54,993 nt of DNA. It comes from an uncultured Clostridium sp. (GTDB lineage: Bacteria > Bacillota > Clostridia > TANB77 > CAG-508). Where the stretch lies: the NCBI GenBank assembly GCA_958413095.1, contig CATYUF010000004.1, forward strand, positions 1 through 54,993. Reading direction: 5' to 3'. The translations under genes and the position numbers were made by a program. The notes below the pieces were generated by a model. It was not told where the DNA came from. It worked only from the letters and a program-made list of their open reading frames with translations, and did no database searches. Positions 26,587 through 35,964 of the stretch are shown here, piece after piece (positions within the stretch are counted from its first letter, which is position 1; every line of letters starts with the position of its first letter).

Positions 26587-27690
26587 ATGAACATGGATAA
26601 AATTTTAGATGAAGCAATAAAAAGAGATGCATCAGACGTACATTTAATATGTGGTAACAAACCGATATTAAGGATAAGAAGAAAATTAGAACCAATAGAA
26701 GAAATGAAAGTGTTAACAACAGACGACATGAATGAAATGTATGATTATTTAGTAAGAGGAAATATTAATGAAGATGAAATATTTCAAAAAACAAGAAAAT
26801 TAGATATATCATATGAATATAAAAAAATTCGTTTAAGGGTAAATATTTCGTTATCAGATGATGTGCCACTTTGCACATTAAGACTTATAAAAAATGAATT
26901 ACCACCATATGAATCATTGGGAGTTCCTGATATTGTTAGAAGAATGACGTATCAACCTCAGGGCTTAATTCTGGTAACAGGAAAAACTAACTCAGGAAAG
27001 AGTACCACATTAAACTCTTTAATAGACTATATAAATGAAAATCAAAATAAAAAGATATTAACATTAGAAAATCCAGTAGAATATAAACATCACTCAAAAA
27101 AATCTTTAATAGTTCAAAAAGAAGTTGGAAAAGGAAAAGACGCATTAACTTTCAGTGAAGGTGTTCAAAACTCATTAAGAGAAGACTGTGATATATTAGT
27201 AATAGGAGAAATTCGTGATAAAGTTACAATGGAAGCAGCAATAGAAATGGCAGAATCTGGACATTTAGTTATAGGAACTTTACATACAAAATCTTGTGCA
27301 GAAACAATAGACAGAATGATAAGTTTTTATGAAGTAAGAGACCAAGGAACAATAAAATACTTATTATCAGCATTATTAAAATTAGTTGTTTCACAAAGAC
27401 TTTTACCAGGAACAGATGATAAATTGGTTTTAGTTCCGGAGGTAATGGTAGTTGATAATGTAGTAGCAGGGGTAATAAGAAAAGAAAAATTAAGTGTTTC
27501 TGAAATAGAGGACGCTATACAAAGCAATTTAGAAAAGGGAAGTATAGGCCTAATAAATTCTCTTGCAAAACTATTTGTAGAAGATAAAATAACATTAGAA
27601 CAAGCTAAGGCTCAAATAGAAGAAAAGAATATTGAAATTTTAAATAGAACAATTATGCAATTAAAAATAAGAAAAGATACAAGAATGTAA
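26587..27690 (+). CDS. pilT: Pilus retraction ATPase PilT
   Basis: PilT-family ATPase, 367 aa. DEAIKRDASDVHLICGNKP is the usual start; Walker A is TGKTNSGKST, Walker B ILVIGEIRD, and the His box GHLVIGTLHT. The C-terminal AIRNLIRE-type retraction motif is only weakly represented. It implies dynamic, retractable pili. AGGGGGAAAAATTATT precedes the ATG. It lies 29 bp after pilB and 25 bp before pilC. Confidence 0.9.
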   Translation: MNMDKILDEAIKRDASDVHLICGNKPILRIRRKLEPIEEMKVLTTDDMNEMYDYLVRGNINEDEIFQKTRKLDISYEYKKIRLRVNISLSDDVPLCTLRLIKNELPPYESLGVPDIVRRMTYQPQGLILVTGKTNSGKSTTLNSLIDYINENQNKKILTLENPVEYKHHSKKSLIVQKEVGKGKDALTFSEGVQNSLREDCDILVIGEIRDKVTMEAAIEMAESGHLVIGTLHTKSCAETIDRMISFYEVRDQGTIKYLLSALLKLVVSQRLLPGTDDKLVLVPEVMVVDNVVAGVIRKEKLSVSEIEDAIQSNLEKGSIGLINSLAKLFVEDKITLEQAKAQIEEKNIEILNRTIMQLKIRKDTRM

Positions 27691-27715
27691 ACAATAAGTG
27701 ATGAAGGAGGTAAAA

Positions 27716-29071
27716 ATGCCAACCTATATATATAAAGCAATGACCAAAACAGGGGTTGTAGTAAAAAACAAAGTAGACTCACCTAGTAGAAATGAATTAT
27801 TAAAAAAATTAAAGAACAATAATTTACTACCAATAGATGTAGAACAAGTTCGATATGCTAATACAATACAAACTACTCAAGTGAAGAAAAAGAAAAATAT
27901 AACCGAGACAGAAGACATAATGAAAAATGTTAATACAACCAATTTGGGGTCTGCGAAACCAAAACAACTATCAACAAAAGAAAAAATGAATTTGTATTTA
28001 GCACAAACTGAAAAAATAACTCCAAGAGATTTAGTTATATTTACACAAAATTTCTATTTATTAAAAAAGGCTAATTTTAACAATATACATGCATTATCAA
28101 CTATAATAAAAAGTACAGAAAATGTATCCTTAAAAGGAATATTAGAAGATATATTAGCAGGGGTAGAAGCAGGAGATAATATGTATACTACGATGGAATA
28201 TTATTCAAATGTTTTCCCATATATATATATAAATATGATAAAGGTTGGAGAATTATCAGGTTCACTTACAAATTCTTTAAAACAAGCTGTAAATTATTTA
28301 GATGAATCAGCAGTATTAAATAAGAAATTAAAATCCATTTTGATACCTAATATAATACAATTTACTTTATTATTAGTAATGCTATTTGTAGGAACATTAG
28401 TTGCAGTACCAGCAATACAAGGTGTTTTTGACCAAGTAGGTAGTGATGCAACATTGCCACCAGTAACTATGTGGTTTTCAGGAGTAGTAAATAAGCTGAT
28501 AGAATATTGGTATATACCAACATTTTTGATATTAGGAATAGTTGGAGCAATAGTTTTCTATATAAATACACCAAAAGGAAAATACAATTTTCATTATTTC
28601 AAATATAAAATGCCGATATTTGGAGAATTGATATTTGCGTTAGATTTTTCTAGATTTTTAAAAGCTATGCTATTGAACTTAAAAAATGGAATGAGAATTC
28701 AAGAATCAATAGAAGTAAGTAAAAATGTTGTGAAAAATTTAGTGATGTTATCAATAATAGAAACATCTGTAAGTAATATATTAGCAGGAGGTTCTTGGAT
28801 AGAACCATTTGAAAAATCAGGATTAGCAAAACCAATGATTACAGAAATGTTGAAAATAGGAATGCAAACAGATTTAACAGAAATGATGGAAAAATTAGTA
28901 GAATATATGCAAATAGATATAGATAATATTATGGAAAAAATAATGAAGACACTACCACAAGTAGTATATGCTATTGTAGGTGTAGTATTAATATTCTTCG
29001 TTATAGTAGTATTAGTACCAGTAATACAAGTATACATGGGAAATTTCTTATTCGACGCATATGCAGTATAA
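27716..29071 (+). CDS. pilC: Pilus inner-membrane platform protein PilC
   Basis: PilC/GspF-type protein, 451 aa from ATG 27716 (GAAGGAGGTAAAA just upstream; an ATG at 27698 lies before that site and is unlikely). Starts PTYIYKAMTKTG as in the family. Two GspF repeats each with cytoplasmic helices; membrane helices near residues 220-240, 265-290 and at the C-terminus. A linker of about 60 residues (40-100) separates the N-terminal part from TPRDLVIFTQNFYLL. It couples the ATPases to the pilin ladder. Last gene of the operon. Confidence 0.92.
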   Translation: MPTYIYKAMTKTGVVVKNKVDSPSRNELLKKLKNNNLLPIDVEQVRYANTIQTTQVKKKKNITETEDIMKNVNTTNLGSAKPKQLSTKEKMNLYLAQTEKITPRDLVIFTQNFYLLKKANFNNIHALSTIIKSTENVSLKGILEDILAGVEAGDNMYTTMEYYSNVFPYIYINMIKVGELSGSLTNSLKQAVNYLDESAVLNKKLKSILIPNIIQFTLLLVMLFVGTLVAVPAIQGVFDQVGSDATLPPVTMWFSGVVNKLIEYWYIPTFLILGIVGAIVFYINTPKGKYNFHYFKYKMPIFGELIFALDFSRFLKAMLLNLKNGMRIQESIEVSKNVVKNLVMLSIIETSVSNILAGGSWIEPFEKSGLAKPMITEMLKIGMQTDLTEMMEKLVEYMQIDIDNIMEKIMKTLPQVVYAIVGVVLIFFVIVVLVPVIQVYMGNFLFDAYAV

Positions 29072-29073
29072 TA

Positions 29074-29099
29074 GAGGTTAGGGGATTTTCCTTAACCTC
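29074..29099 (+). terminator. Terminator of the pilus operon
   Basis: GAGGTTAGG (29074-29082) pairs with CTTAACCTC (29091-29099), loop about 8 bases, followed by an AT-rich tail. It lies directly after the pilC stop. Confidence 0.6.
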
Positions 29100-29237
29100 A
29101 TTTAAAATTTCTTATTATAAAAATTGACTTTTATTTCAAAGTATTATAAATTTTAAAAGATAAACAAAAACTGAATATTTTGGAAAAATTAATAGATAAG
29201 ATAATAGTATAAAATTATAAAGAGAAAGAGGATTGAA

Positions 29238-30143
29238 ATGAAAATAGGAGTAGACCTAGGCGGAAGTCATATTGCAATAGGAGCAGTAGATAACAATGGT
29301 AAAGTTATAGAAAAATTTGAAAAAAGAATAACAAAAACAGAAAAAAAGAATATAAAAAAGACAATAGAAGAATACATAATTGAGAAAACAAAAATGTTAC
29401 AAGAAAAATATAAAATCACATCAATTGGAATAGCAGTACCAGGGACAATAGAAAATGGGGTGATTTTAAAATCTGTAAATTTAGAGCTTAAGAATTATCC
29501 ATTATTAGACAAATTAAAAGAAAATATTAATATTCCAATTAAAATAAAGAATGATACTAAATGTGCAGCAATAGCAGAAAATATATATGGAGCATTAAGG
29601 GAATATAATAGTGGTATTTTCTTGACTTTGGGAACAGGAATTGGTGGAGCAATAATTATAAATAATAAATTATTAGAAGTAGGAGAATTACCAGGCTGTG
29701 AGTTTGGACATATGATAATTCAAAAAAATGGTTTACAATGTAATTGTGGAAAAAAAGGATGTTTTGAGAAGTATGCATCAATGAAAGCTTTAAAAGATAA
29801 TTTAAGAAATGTATTAAATTTGGACGAAAAAACTAGCGGAAAAGATTTATTAGATATAATAAGAAGAAATCCTCAAGGAAGTGAAAATTTTAATAAAATA
29901 AATAAGGTTATTGAAGAGTATATAGATAATTTAAGTATAGGAATTTCAAATTTAATCAATATATTTGAGCCAGAAGCAGTAGTAATAGGTGGAAGTTTTG
30001 TATTTTATGAAGAAATATTTATGAACAGATTAAAAGAAAAAATATTAAATAATAGCTTATTATTTAATCAAAGAAAAGAAATAATAATACAAACAGCAAT
30101 CCTTGGAAATGATGCTGGATTAATAGGTTCAACATTGTTATAA
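29238..30143 (+). CDS. ROK-family sugar kinase
   Basis: ROK protein, 301 aa, without an N-terminal DNA-binding domain, so a kinase (glucokinase-like) more than a repressor. MKIGVDLGGSHIAIGAVD is the phosphate loop, GTGIGGAIIIN the second ATP motif, and CNCGKKGCFEKYAS the zinc-binding CxCGxxGCxE signature following GHMII. The substrate cannot be told from sequence; glucose or an N-acetylated amino sugar is likely. AAGAGAAAGAGGATTGAA precedes the ATG. Confidence 0.85.
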   Translation: MKIGVDLGGSHIAIGAVDNNGKVIEKFEKRITKTEKKNIKKTIEEYIIEKTKMLQEKYKITSIGIAVPGTIENGVILKSVNLELKNYPLLDKLKENINIPIKIKNDTKCAAIAENIYGALREYNSGIFLTLGTGIGGAIIINNKLLEVGELPGCEFGHMIIQKNGLQCNCGKKGCFEKYASMKALKDNLRNVLNLDEKTSGKDLLDIIRRNPQGSENFNKINKVIEEYIDNLSIGISNLINIFEPEAVVIGGSFVFYEEIFMNRLKEKILNNSLLFNQRKEIIIQTAILGNDAGLIGSTLL

Positions 30144-30263
30144 AATTAAATAAATAATGATTATGAATAAAAAATTTTTATTATAATATTGTTATTGTTC
30201 ACAAAATGCTAGGAAATCAAAATAAAGATGCAATTACTATTTATATATAAAGAAGAAAGGAAA

Positions 30264-30300
30264 GCATAATATATAAATTTAACAAATCAATATATTGTGC
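30264..30300 (+). promoter_or_regulatory. Leader hairpin before the transketolase subunit
   Basis: GCATAATATAT (30264-30274) pairs with ATATATTGTGC (30290-30300) with one G-U pair and a 15-base loop. GAAAGGAA lies just before it, and the working site AAGGTG just after it (30301-30306). Confidence 0.4.
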
Positions 30301-30311
30301 AAGGTGAAATT

Positions 30312-31244
30312 ATGTTAGAAAATAAAGAAAAAAAAGCAACTAGACAAAGTTATGGAGAAGCTTTAGAAAATTTAGGAGAAAAAAATCAAGATGTAGTAGT
30401 ATTAGATGCAGATTTATCATGTGCGACTAAAACTGATATTTTTGCTAAAAAATTTCCGGAAAGATTTTTTAATATGGGAATAGCAGAAAGTAATATGATA
30501 GGAACAGCAGCAGGGTTAGCAACTTGTGGAAAAATAGCATATGCTAGTACATTTGCAGCATTTGCAGCAGGAAGAGCATATGACCAAATTCGTGCTAGTG
30601 TATGTTATCCAAAGCTAAATGTAAAAATATGTGCAACACATAGTGGTATAACAGTAGGAGAAGATGGAGCAACACATCAAATGATAGAAGATATCTCTTT
30701 AATGAGAACTTTACCTAATATGACAGTTATCTCAACATCAGATGATACAGAAACTAAATGGGCAGTTGAGGAAATATCTAAAATAGAAGGGCCTGTATAC
30801 TTAAGATTAGGAAGATTAGCAACACCAGTAATTTATGATAAAAATCAACATTTTGAAATAGGAAAAGGAATTCAAATAGGTGAAGGAAAAGATGGAACAG
30901 TTTTTGCAACAGGAGTTACAGTTATAGAGGCCATAAAAGCAAAAGAAGAATTAGAAAAAATAGGTATTAATATTAGGGTTGTAGATATGCATACAATAAA
31001 ACCAATAGATAAAGAATTAGTGGTTAAATGTGCAAAAGAAACTAGCAAATTAATTTCAATAGAAGACCATAGTATAATTGGAGGACTAGGTTCTGCTATA
31101 TCAGAAGTATTGACAGATAATTATCCTAAGAAATTAGTGAGAATGGGAATAAAAGATGAGTTTGGAAAATCAGGTGATGCTATTGAGTTAATGAGATATT
31201 TTAAGATAACTTCAAATGATATAGTTGAGGAGTTTTCTAATTAA
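30312..31244 (+). CDS. Transketolase, C-terminal subunit
   Basis: Split transketolase C-terminal half, 310 aa from ATG 30312 (AAGGTGAAATT upstream; a GTG at 30297 lies inside the leader hairpin). It contains the pyrimidine-binding domain (VVLDADLSCATKTD, GIAESNMIGTAAGLA, FAAFAAGRAYDQIR) and the C-terminal transketolase domain (RVVDMHTIKPID, IEDHSIIGGLGSAI). Two-gene transketolases normally have the thiamine-diphosphate-binding N-terminal half directly upstream; here a ROK kinase is upstream and no partner is present in the window. Confidence 0.9.
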   Translation: MLENKEKKATRQSYGEALENLGEKNQDVVVLDADLSCATKTDIFAKKFPERFFNMGIAESNMIGTAAGLATCGKIAYASTFAAFAAGRAYDQIRASVCYPKLNVKICATHSGITVGEDGATHQMIEDISLMRTLPNMTVISTSDDTETKWAVEEISKIEGPVYLRLGRLATPVIYDKNQHFEIGKGIQIGEGKDGTVFATGVTVIEAIKAKEELEKIGINIRVVDMHTIKPIDKELVVKCAKETSKLISIEDHSIIGGLGSAISEVLTDNYPKKLVRMGIKDEFGKSGDAIELMRYFKITSNDIVEEFSN

Positions 31245-31286
31245 TACTAATTTTGATATGAGTTGAAAGTTAGTAATAAATTAGCC

Positions 31287-31504
31287 GCTAGAAATGGTTG
31301 ATAATTATGATTTTTTTGATTTTTTGACTACTTATTGCATTCAGAAAGAATTGGTAAGGTTTTCTCATGAGCCTCTCTCACTCAGACCCTTTCATACTTC
31401 AAGTACCGTGAGCATTCCTCATTCGAAAACCTAACCAATTCTAATCTTCATTTCATGCGAACGTCAAAAAATCAAAAAAATCATAATTATCAACCATTTC
31501 TAGC
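31287..31504. repeat. 218-bp palindromic element with perfect 42-bp terminal inverted repeats
   Basis: The left arm 31287-31328 and right arm 31463-31504 are perfect reverse complements over 42 bp, starting GCTAGAAATGGTTG at both outer ends. Inside, AGAATTGGTAAGGTTTTC (31347-31364) pairs with 31425-31442 with one mismatch, and ATGAG (31367-31371) with CTCAT (31418-31422). The apical region of about 45 bases is richer in GC than its surroundings. No ORF. It may be a MITE-like mobile element or a long structured RNA or terminator after the transketolase gene. No second copy was noticed in the window and no clear target-site duplication is visible. Confidence 0.85.
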
Positions 31505-31681
31505 TACTCTACAATAAATAATATTATATAGTAATGATTAAAATTAGATTAATTTAATAATATTTGATGTCGTTTTTTTAGCTATCTAGACAGTATTTCA
31601 ATAGTAATTTATTAGTAACTTTAAGTAATAACAAAATGTTCCAAAATCCAATATTTTCTAATATTTTTTAGCTAAAAACTA

Positions 31682-31710
31682 TTGCAAATTTTGTACTTTA
31701 TTGTTATGAT
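31682..31710 (+). promoter_or_regulatory. Promoter of ftsEX and the hydrolase block
   Basis: TTGCAA (31682-31687) and TATGAT (31705-31710), 17-base spacer, about 50 bp before the ftsE ATG. Confidence 0.55.
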
Positions 31711-31757
31711 TATGTAGAATAGATATAGTGTACGAAAAAGTATAAGGAGAGCGAAAG

Positions 31758-32444
31758 ATGATTGAATTTAGAAATGTAGTAAAAACATATGATACAGGAA
31801 CTAAAGCTGTAAAAGGAGCTAATTTTAGGATAGATAAAGGTGAATTTGCATTTTTAGTTGGTTCATCAGGTAGTGGAAAATCTACATTAATAAAATTAAT
31901 ATTAAAAGAAGAGGAACCAACATCAGGAAATATAATAATAAATGGGAAAGATACAACTTTTTTGAAACCAAATAGAATTCCATATTTAAGAAGAAGTATG
32001 GGAGTTGTTTTTCAGGATTTTAGACTTTTACCAGATAAAACAGTATATGACAATGTTGCTTATGCAATGTATATAGTAAGAGCAACACCAAGACATATAA
32101 GAAGACAAGTGCCAATGGTACTTTCATTAGTAGGATTAAGTGGAAAAGCAAAAATGTATCCAAATGAGTTATCAGGAGGAGAGCAACAAAGGGTAGCTTT
32201 AGCAAGAGCATTAGTAAATAATCCATCAATGCTAATTGCAGACGAGCCAACTGGAAACTTAGACCCTGATACTGCTTGGGATATAATGACATTACTAAAT
32301 GACATAAATATGAGAGGAACAACTGTTGTAGTTGCAACACATGCTAAGGATATTGTTGATAAAATGAAAAAAAGAGTAATTCATATTAGAAAAGGTGAAA
32401 TAATAAGAGACGATAAAAAAGGTGGGTATGATTGTGAGATATAA
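31758..32444 (+). CDS. ftsE: Cell-division ABC transporter ATPase FtsE
   Basis: FtsE, 228 aa. Walker A is GSSGSGKST, signature LSGGEQQRVALARAL, Walker B MLIADEPTGNLDP, and the Q-loop VFQDFRLLPDKTVYDN is the classical FtsE form. It pairs with FtsX to switch cell-wall hydrolases on at the membrane. AAGGAGAGCGAAAG precedes the ATG. The 3' end overlaps ftsX. Confidence 0.95.
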   Translation: MIEFRNVVKTYDTGTKAVKGANFRIDKGEFAFLVGSSGSGKSTLIKLILKEEEPTSGNIIINGKDTTFLKPNRIPYLRRSMGVVFQDFRLLPDKTVYDNVAYAMYIVRATPRHIRRQVPMVLSLVGLSGKAKMYPNELSGGEQQRVALARALVNNPSMLIADEPTGNLDPDTAWDIMTLLNDINMRGTTVVVATHAKDIVDKMKKRVIHIRKGEIIRDDKKGGYDCEI

Positions 32445-33339
32445 TATATTTGGTTATTTAATTGGAGAAGGATTTAGTAATGTTTTTAAAAATAAGAAAT
32501 CAACTGGAGCATCACTTATGATAATGTGTGCTACTATGATTATTTTTGGAGTATTTTTAATCTTAGGAGAAAATATTAATCATTTTGTAAAAAATGTAGA
32601 AGATTCACAAGGAATACAAGTATTTGCAAAAGATGAAGCAACAGATGAACAAGTAAAAGCATTAGGAGAACAAATATCTAAAATAGAAGGAGTAAATAAA
32701 ACTCAATTTAAATCAAAAGAAGATGCTTTGAACCAAATGAAAGAAAATTTGGGAGAAGAAAATGAAAGTTTGTTAGAAGGATATGAAGGAGAAAATAATA
32801 TATTTACTGCTTCATATGTAGTTACATTAACAGATTTAAACTTGAATCAACAAGTTCAAGATGAAATTATGAAATTAGACAATGTAAAGAAAATAGCAAG
32901 TTCAAATCAAACTGTTTCAACATTAATTGATTTATCAAACGGAATAAAAATTGTTACAGGAGTAATTTTGATATTATTAATAATAATTTCAGTATTTATA
33001 ATATCAAATACAATCAAGTTAACAGTTCATGCAAGAAGAAAAGAAATTTCTATAATGAAATATGTTGGAGCAACAAATGGATTTATAAGATGGCCATTTA
33101 TTGTAGAAGGTATGATAATTGGAATAATATCTAGTTTGATTTCAATTTTATTAGTTGGAGTAGCATATAACTTTATAGCTGAACAAATGGTAAATGCATC
33201 ATTTATGAAAATTATGGGAGTAAGTTTAGTAAGCTTTGGAGATATGTTTAATTCTATAATAGTTGTTTATATGCTATTAGGTATAGGAATAGGAGCATTA
33301 GGAAGTATAATTTCTATGAGAAAATATTTAAAAGTGTAA
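32434..33339 (+). CDS. ftsX: Cell-division protein FtsX
   Basis: FtsX, about 301 aa. I prefer the GTG at 32434 because GGTGGG (32421-32426) then sits 7 bases upstream; ATG 32428 and GTG 32422 are too close to or inside that site. A first helix near residues 22-45 is followed by an extracellular domain (about 50-160) that contacts hydrolase coiled coils, then three helices with TIKLTVHARRKEISIMKYVGAT. It overlaps ftsE by 11 bases. It has no ATPase function of its own. Confidence 0.92.
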   Translation: MRYNIFGYLIGEGFSNVFKNKKSTGASLMIMCATMIIFGVFLILGENINHFVKNVEDSQGIQVFAKDEATDEQVKALGEQISKIEGVNKTQFKSKEDALNQMKENLGEENESLLEGYEGENNIFTASYVVTLTDLNLNQQVQDEIMKLDNVKKIASSNQTVSTLIDLSNGIKIVTGVILILLIIISVFIISNTIKLTVHARRKEISIMKYVGATNGFIRWPFIVEGMIIGIISSLISILLVGVAYNFIAEQMVNASFMKIMGVSLVSFGDMFNSIIVVYMLLGIGIGALGSIISMRKYLKV

Positions 33340-33352
33340 GGAGTAATAGGAC

Positions 33353-34606
33353 ATGCGTAAAATTTTATGTATTGTTTTAGCCTTTATGATTATTTGTGGA
33401 TATGCAACATATATATATGCAGATGATTTAGAAAATTTACAAACACAGCAACAAGATTTGCAAAATCAGTTAGAAGAATCTAATGAACAATTAAATGAAG
33501 TACAAAGTCAATTGTCAGAAAATTTACAACAAATTGAGAAATTAGATGAAAGAATACAAAAATCAGAAGAGGAAGTAGATAAACTAAATAGTGACATAGC
33601 AACTTTGGAAGCTGATATAAATGATATTAAATCAAAACTTGAAGTTGAAGAAGAAAAATATGAAAGACAAAAAAACATAATGGAAAAAAGATTAGTATCG
33701 ATATATGAAGCAGGAGAAACTAAATACTTAGATGTATTATTAAAATCAAAAGATGTTTCAGAGTTTTTATCAAATTATTACTTAATAACACAAATAACAG
33801 CATTAGACAAGGAATTGTTAGATGAAGTTAGCCAAAAAAAGAAATACATAGATTTATCAAAACAGAAACTTGAAAAAAAACAAGAAAAGTTGAAAATTGC
33901 ATTACAAAATCAAAGTAGAACATCAATAATTTTACAGAATACAAAGACTTTAAGAGAAAATTATATAGCAAAATTATCAGATGAGGAAAAAGCTAAACAA
34001 GCTCAAATTGATGAAATAACATCACAATATAACGAAATAAATAAACAAATTTTAGAACTTGCTAAACAAGGATTAGACACTGAATATATAGGCGGAGTTC
34101 TAGCATGGCCAGTACCAGGATATACAAAAATATCATCAAACTATGGTATGAGAGTACATCCTATAACAGGACAATATAAATTACATACAGGTGTAGATAT
34201 AAGTGCACCAATGGGAGCAAATTTTGTGGCAGCAAATGATGGAATAGTTACGAAGGCTGGTTTTAACACAGCATATGGAAATATGGTAATAATAGACCAT
34301 GGAGGAGGAATATCAACATTATATGCACATGGTTCAGAAATTTTGGTTACAGTTGGACAAACTGTAAAAAGAAATGACCCAATATTAAAAGTAGGTTCAA
34401 CAGGATATTCAACAGGTCCACATGCACACTTTGAAGTGAGAATTAATGGTGTAGTTACAAATCCAATAGAGTATATTACAAATGGTGTTATACCAAGTTC
34501 TCCTGATAAAGAAGAAGGAAAAGATGAAGAGTTAGGTGAAAACAAAAATGAAACCCAGAATGAAAGTAAAGACGAAAATGGAAATGTAGAAAACACAGCA
34601 AATTAA
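33353..34606 (+). CDS. EnvC/CwlO-like M23 peptidoglycan hydrolase, copy 1
   Basis: 417 aa: signal peptide (1-23, IICGYATYIYA end), long coiled coil (about 25-240), LytM/M23 domain (about 250-372) with zinc motifs HTGVD (His278, Asp282) and HAH (357-359), then an acidic Glu/Asn tail. Directly downstream of ftsX, it is the best candidate for the hydrolase activated by FtsEX through its coiled coil, cutting cross-bridges during division or elongation. The active site is intact, so it looks like an enzyme and not only an activator. GTAAGGAGTAATAGGAC precedes the ATG. Confidence 0.9.
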   Translation: MRKILCIVLAFMIICGYATYIYADDLENLQTQQQDLQNQLEESNEQLNEVQSQLSENLQQIEKLDERIQKSEEEVDKLNSDIATLEADINDIKSKLEVEEEKYERQKNIMEKRLVSIYEAGETKYLDVLLKSKDVSEFLSNYYLITQITALDKELLDEVSQKKKYIDLSKQKLEKKQEKLKIALQNQSRTSIILQNTKTLRENYIAKLSDEEKAKQAQIDEITSQYNEINKQILELAKQGLDTEYIGGVLAWPVPGYTKISSNYGMRVHPITGQYKLHTGVDISAPMGANFVAANDGIVTKAGFNTAYGNMVIIDHGGGISTLYAHGSEILVTVGQTVKRNDPILKVGSTGYSTGPHAHFEVRINGVVTNPIEYITNGVIPSSPDKEEGKDEELGENKNETQNESKDENGNVENTAN

Positions 34607-34717
34607 AAAATTAAACAAAATATAACATTTAAGAAATCTAAAATATCAAAATATAATTATAAAGCTTTTGACTAACAAATAAGTAAACCTAAGAAAAGTT
34701 AAAATAAATGAAGTAAG

Positions 34718-34764
34718 AAAGGAGAGTATAATATAGAAATATATTATACATGAAAATCATATGA
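34718..34764 (+). promoter_or_regulatory. Shine-Dalgarno, GAAA-loop hairpin, mini-ORF and start of M23 copy 2
   Basis: AAAGGAGA (34718-34725) is followed at once by GTATAATATA-GAAA-TATATTATAC (34726-34749), a perfect 10-bp stem with a GAAA tetraloop, and then ATG at 34761. The spacing is 36 bases in the linear RNA and 11 if the hairpin folds. An ATG at 34750 opens a four-codon frame whose TGA overlaps the gene's ATG. Confidence 0.55.
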
Positions 34765-35942
34765 AAAAAATATCTTTAAAAATACTAGGGGTACTAACAA
34801 TTATAATAATATTTGCACAATTAAATGTTTTTGCAGCATCAAAATCAGAATTGAAAGAAAATAGTAGCAATACAGACAAAAAAATTGAAGAAGCTAAGGA
34901 AGAATTAGAAGGAATTCAAGCAGAAAAATCTGAAACTTTAAAACAAGTAGAAAATTTAATGTCTGAAATTTCTTCATATCAAAATGAAATAGACCAACTT
35001 GATAATCAAATTTCTAAATTAAATAATGATATAAAAGATGCAGAAAATAAATTAAATCAAAAACAAGAAGATTATAAAAAAGAAAAAGAGTTATTAGAAA
35101 AAAGATTAGTAGCAACATATGAAGCAGGAGAAACTTCATATTTAGATGTTTTATTATCTTCAAAAAGTTTAACTGATTTAATATCAAATTATTATTTGGT
35201 TACAGAACTAACAAGAAATGATAAAGAATTAATGGAAAAAATCAAGAAAGAAGAAGAAGAAATTGCAAAAGCAAAAACTACATTAGAAAATAGTAAAAGT
35301 GAACTAAATAATTCCAAAGTAGCAAAACAGTCAAAAGCAACTCAATTAAAACAAGCTAAAAGCCAAAAAGATTCTTATGTATCAAAATTAAGTGAAGATG
35401 AGAAAAATACACAAGAACAATTAGAACAATTTGAAAGAGATAAAAGAGATATACAAGCACAATTAGCAGCAATTGCTAAAAAAGAAGCAGAAGCAGCAGC
35501 AAGTGCTGGAAACTCAAATAATAATATTGCAAATAATCCTAGTGCTAGTGGATATATAAGACCAATAGTAGGTTATGGAATAACATGTGGATGGATGGGA
35601 TATGCAAACCACACAGGAGTAGATTTTAGTGGAGCAGGAATATCAGGAAAACCAATTTTGGCAGCAAAATCAGGAACTGTTGTAACATCAACAGCTTTAA
35701 AAAATTCAAATGGAACATACAAAAGTTATGGAGAATACATAGTAATAAACCATCATGATGGAACAATGACATTATATGCACATGGTGCACCAGGTTCAAG
35801 ACGAGTAAGTGAAGGACAAAAGGTAAGCCAAGGGCAACAAATAATGAGTGTAGGAACAACAGGGAATTCAACAGGATATCATTTACATTTTGAAGTAAGG
35901 GTAAATGGAGTACCAGTTAATCCAGCACCATACTTAAAATAG
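34761..35942 (+). CDS. CwlO-like M23 peptidoglycan hydrolase, copy 2
   Basis: 393 aa with signal peptide (1-26, ending NVFAA), coiled coil (about 30-240) and an M23 domain with HTGVD and HLHFEV motifs intact. The block from QKQEDYKKEKELL through AGETSYLDVLLSS is almost the same as in copy 3, including 95 bp of DNA with one mismatch. No Shine-Dalgarno lies at normal distance; see the hairpin at 34726-34749. It lies 154 bp after copy 1, so it may have a separate promoter. Confidence 0.9.
   Translation: MKKISLKILGVLTIIIIFAQLNVFAASKSELKENSSNTDKKIEEAKEELEGIQAEKSETLKQVENLMSEISSYQNEIDQLDNQISKLNNDIKDAENKLNQKQEDYKKEKELLEKRLVATYEAGETSYLDVLLSSKSLTDLISNYYLVTELTRNDKELMEKIKKEEEEIAKAKTTLENSKSELNNSKVAKQSKATQLKQAKSQKDSYVSKLSEDEKNTQEQLEQFERDKRDIQAQLAAIAKKEAEAAASAGNSNNNIANNPSASGYIRPIVGYGITCGWMGYANHTGVDFSGAGISGKPILAAKSGTVVTSTALKNSNGTYKSYGEYIVINHHDGTMTLYAHGAPGSRRVSEGQKVSQGQQIMSVGTTGNSTGYHLHFEVRVNGVPVNPAPYLK
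35058..35152 (+). repeat. 95-bp near-identical segment shared by M23 copies 2 and 3
   Basis: 35058-35152 matches 36268-36362 over 95 bp with one mismatch (T/C in the codon before TCATAT). Flanking sequence is much less alike, so this looks like gene conversion or strong constraint on the FtsX-facing coiled-coil end. Confidence 0.8.
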
Positions 35943-35964
35943 ATAAATTTATTAGGAGGAACTT

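Larger units (their letters stand above)
31245..31757 (+). other. 513-bp intergenic region with a large palindrome and the ftsE promoter
   Basis: No protein-coding gene was seen here on either strand. It holds the 218-bp palindromic element (31287-31504), about 170 bp of plain AT-rich DNA, and the ftsE promoter (31682-31710). Confidence 0.7.

Noticed and set aside
31365..31424. tRNA-like or riboswitch core in the apex of the palindrome
   Set aside because: No anticodon or T-arm consensus and no known aptamer sequence was recognised.
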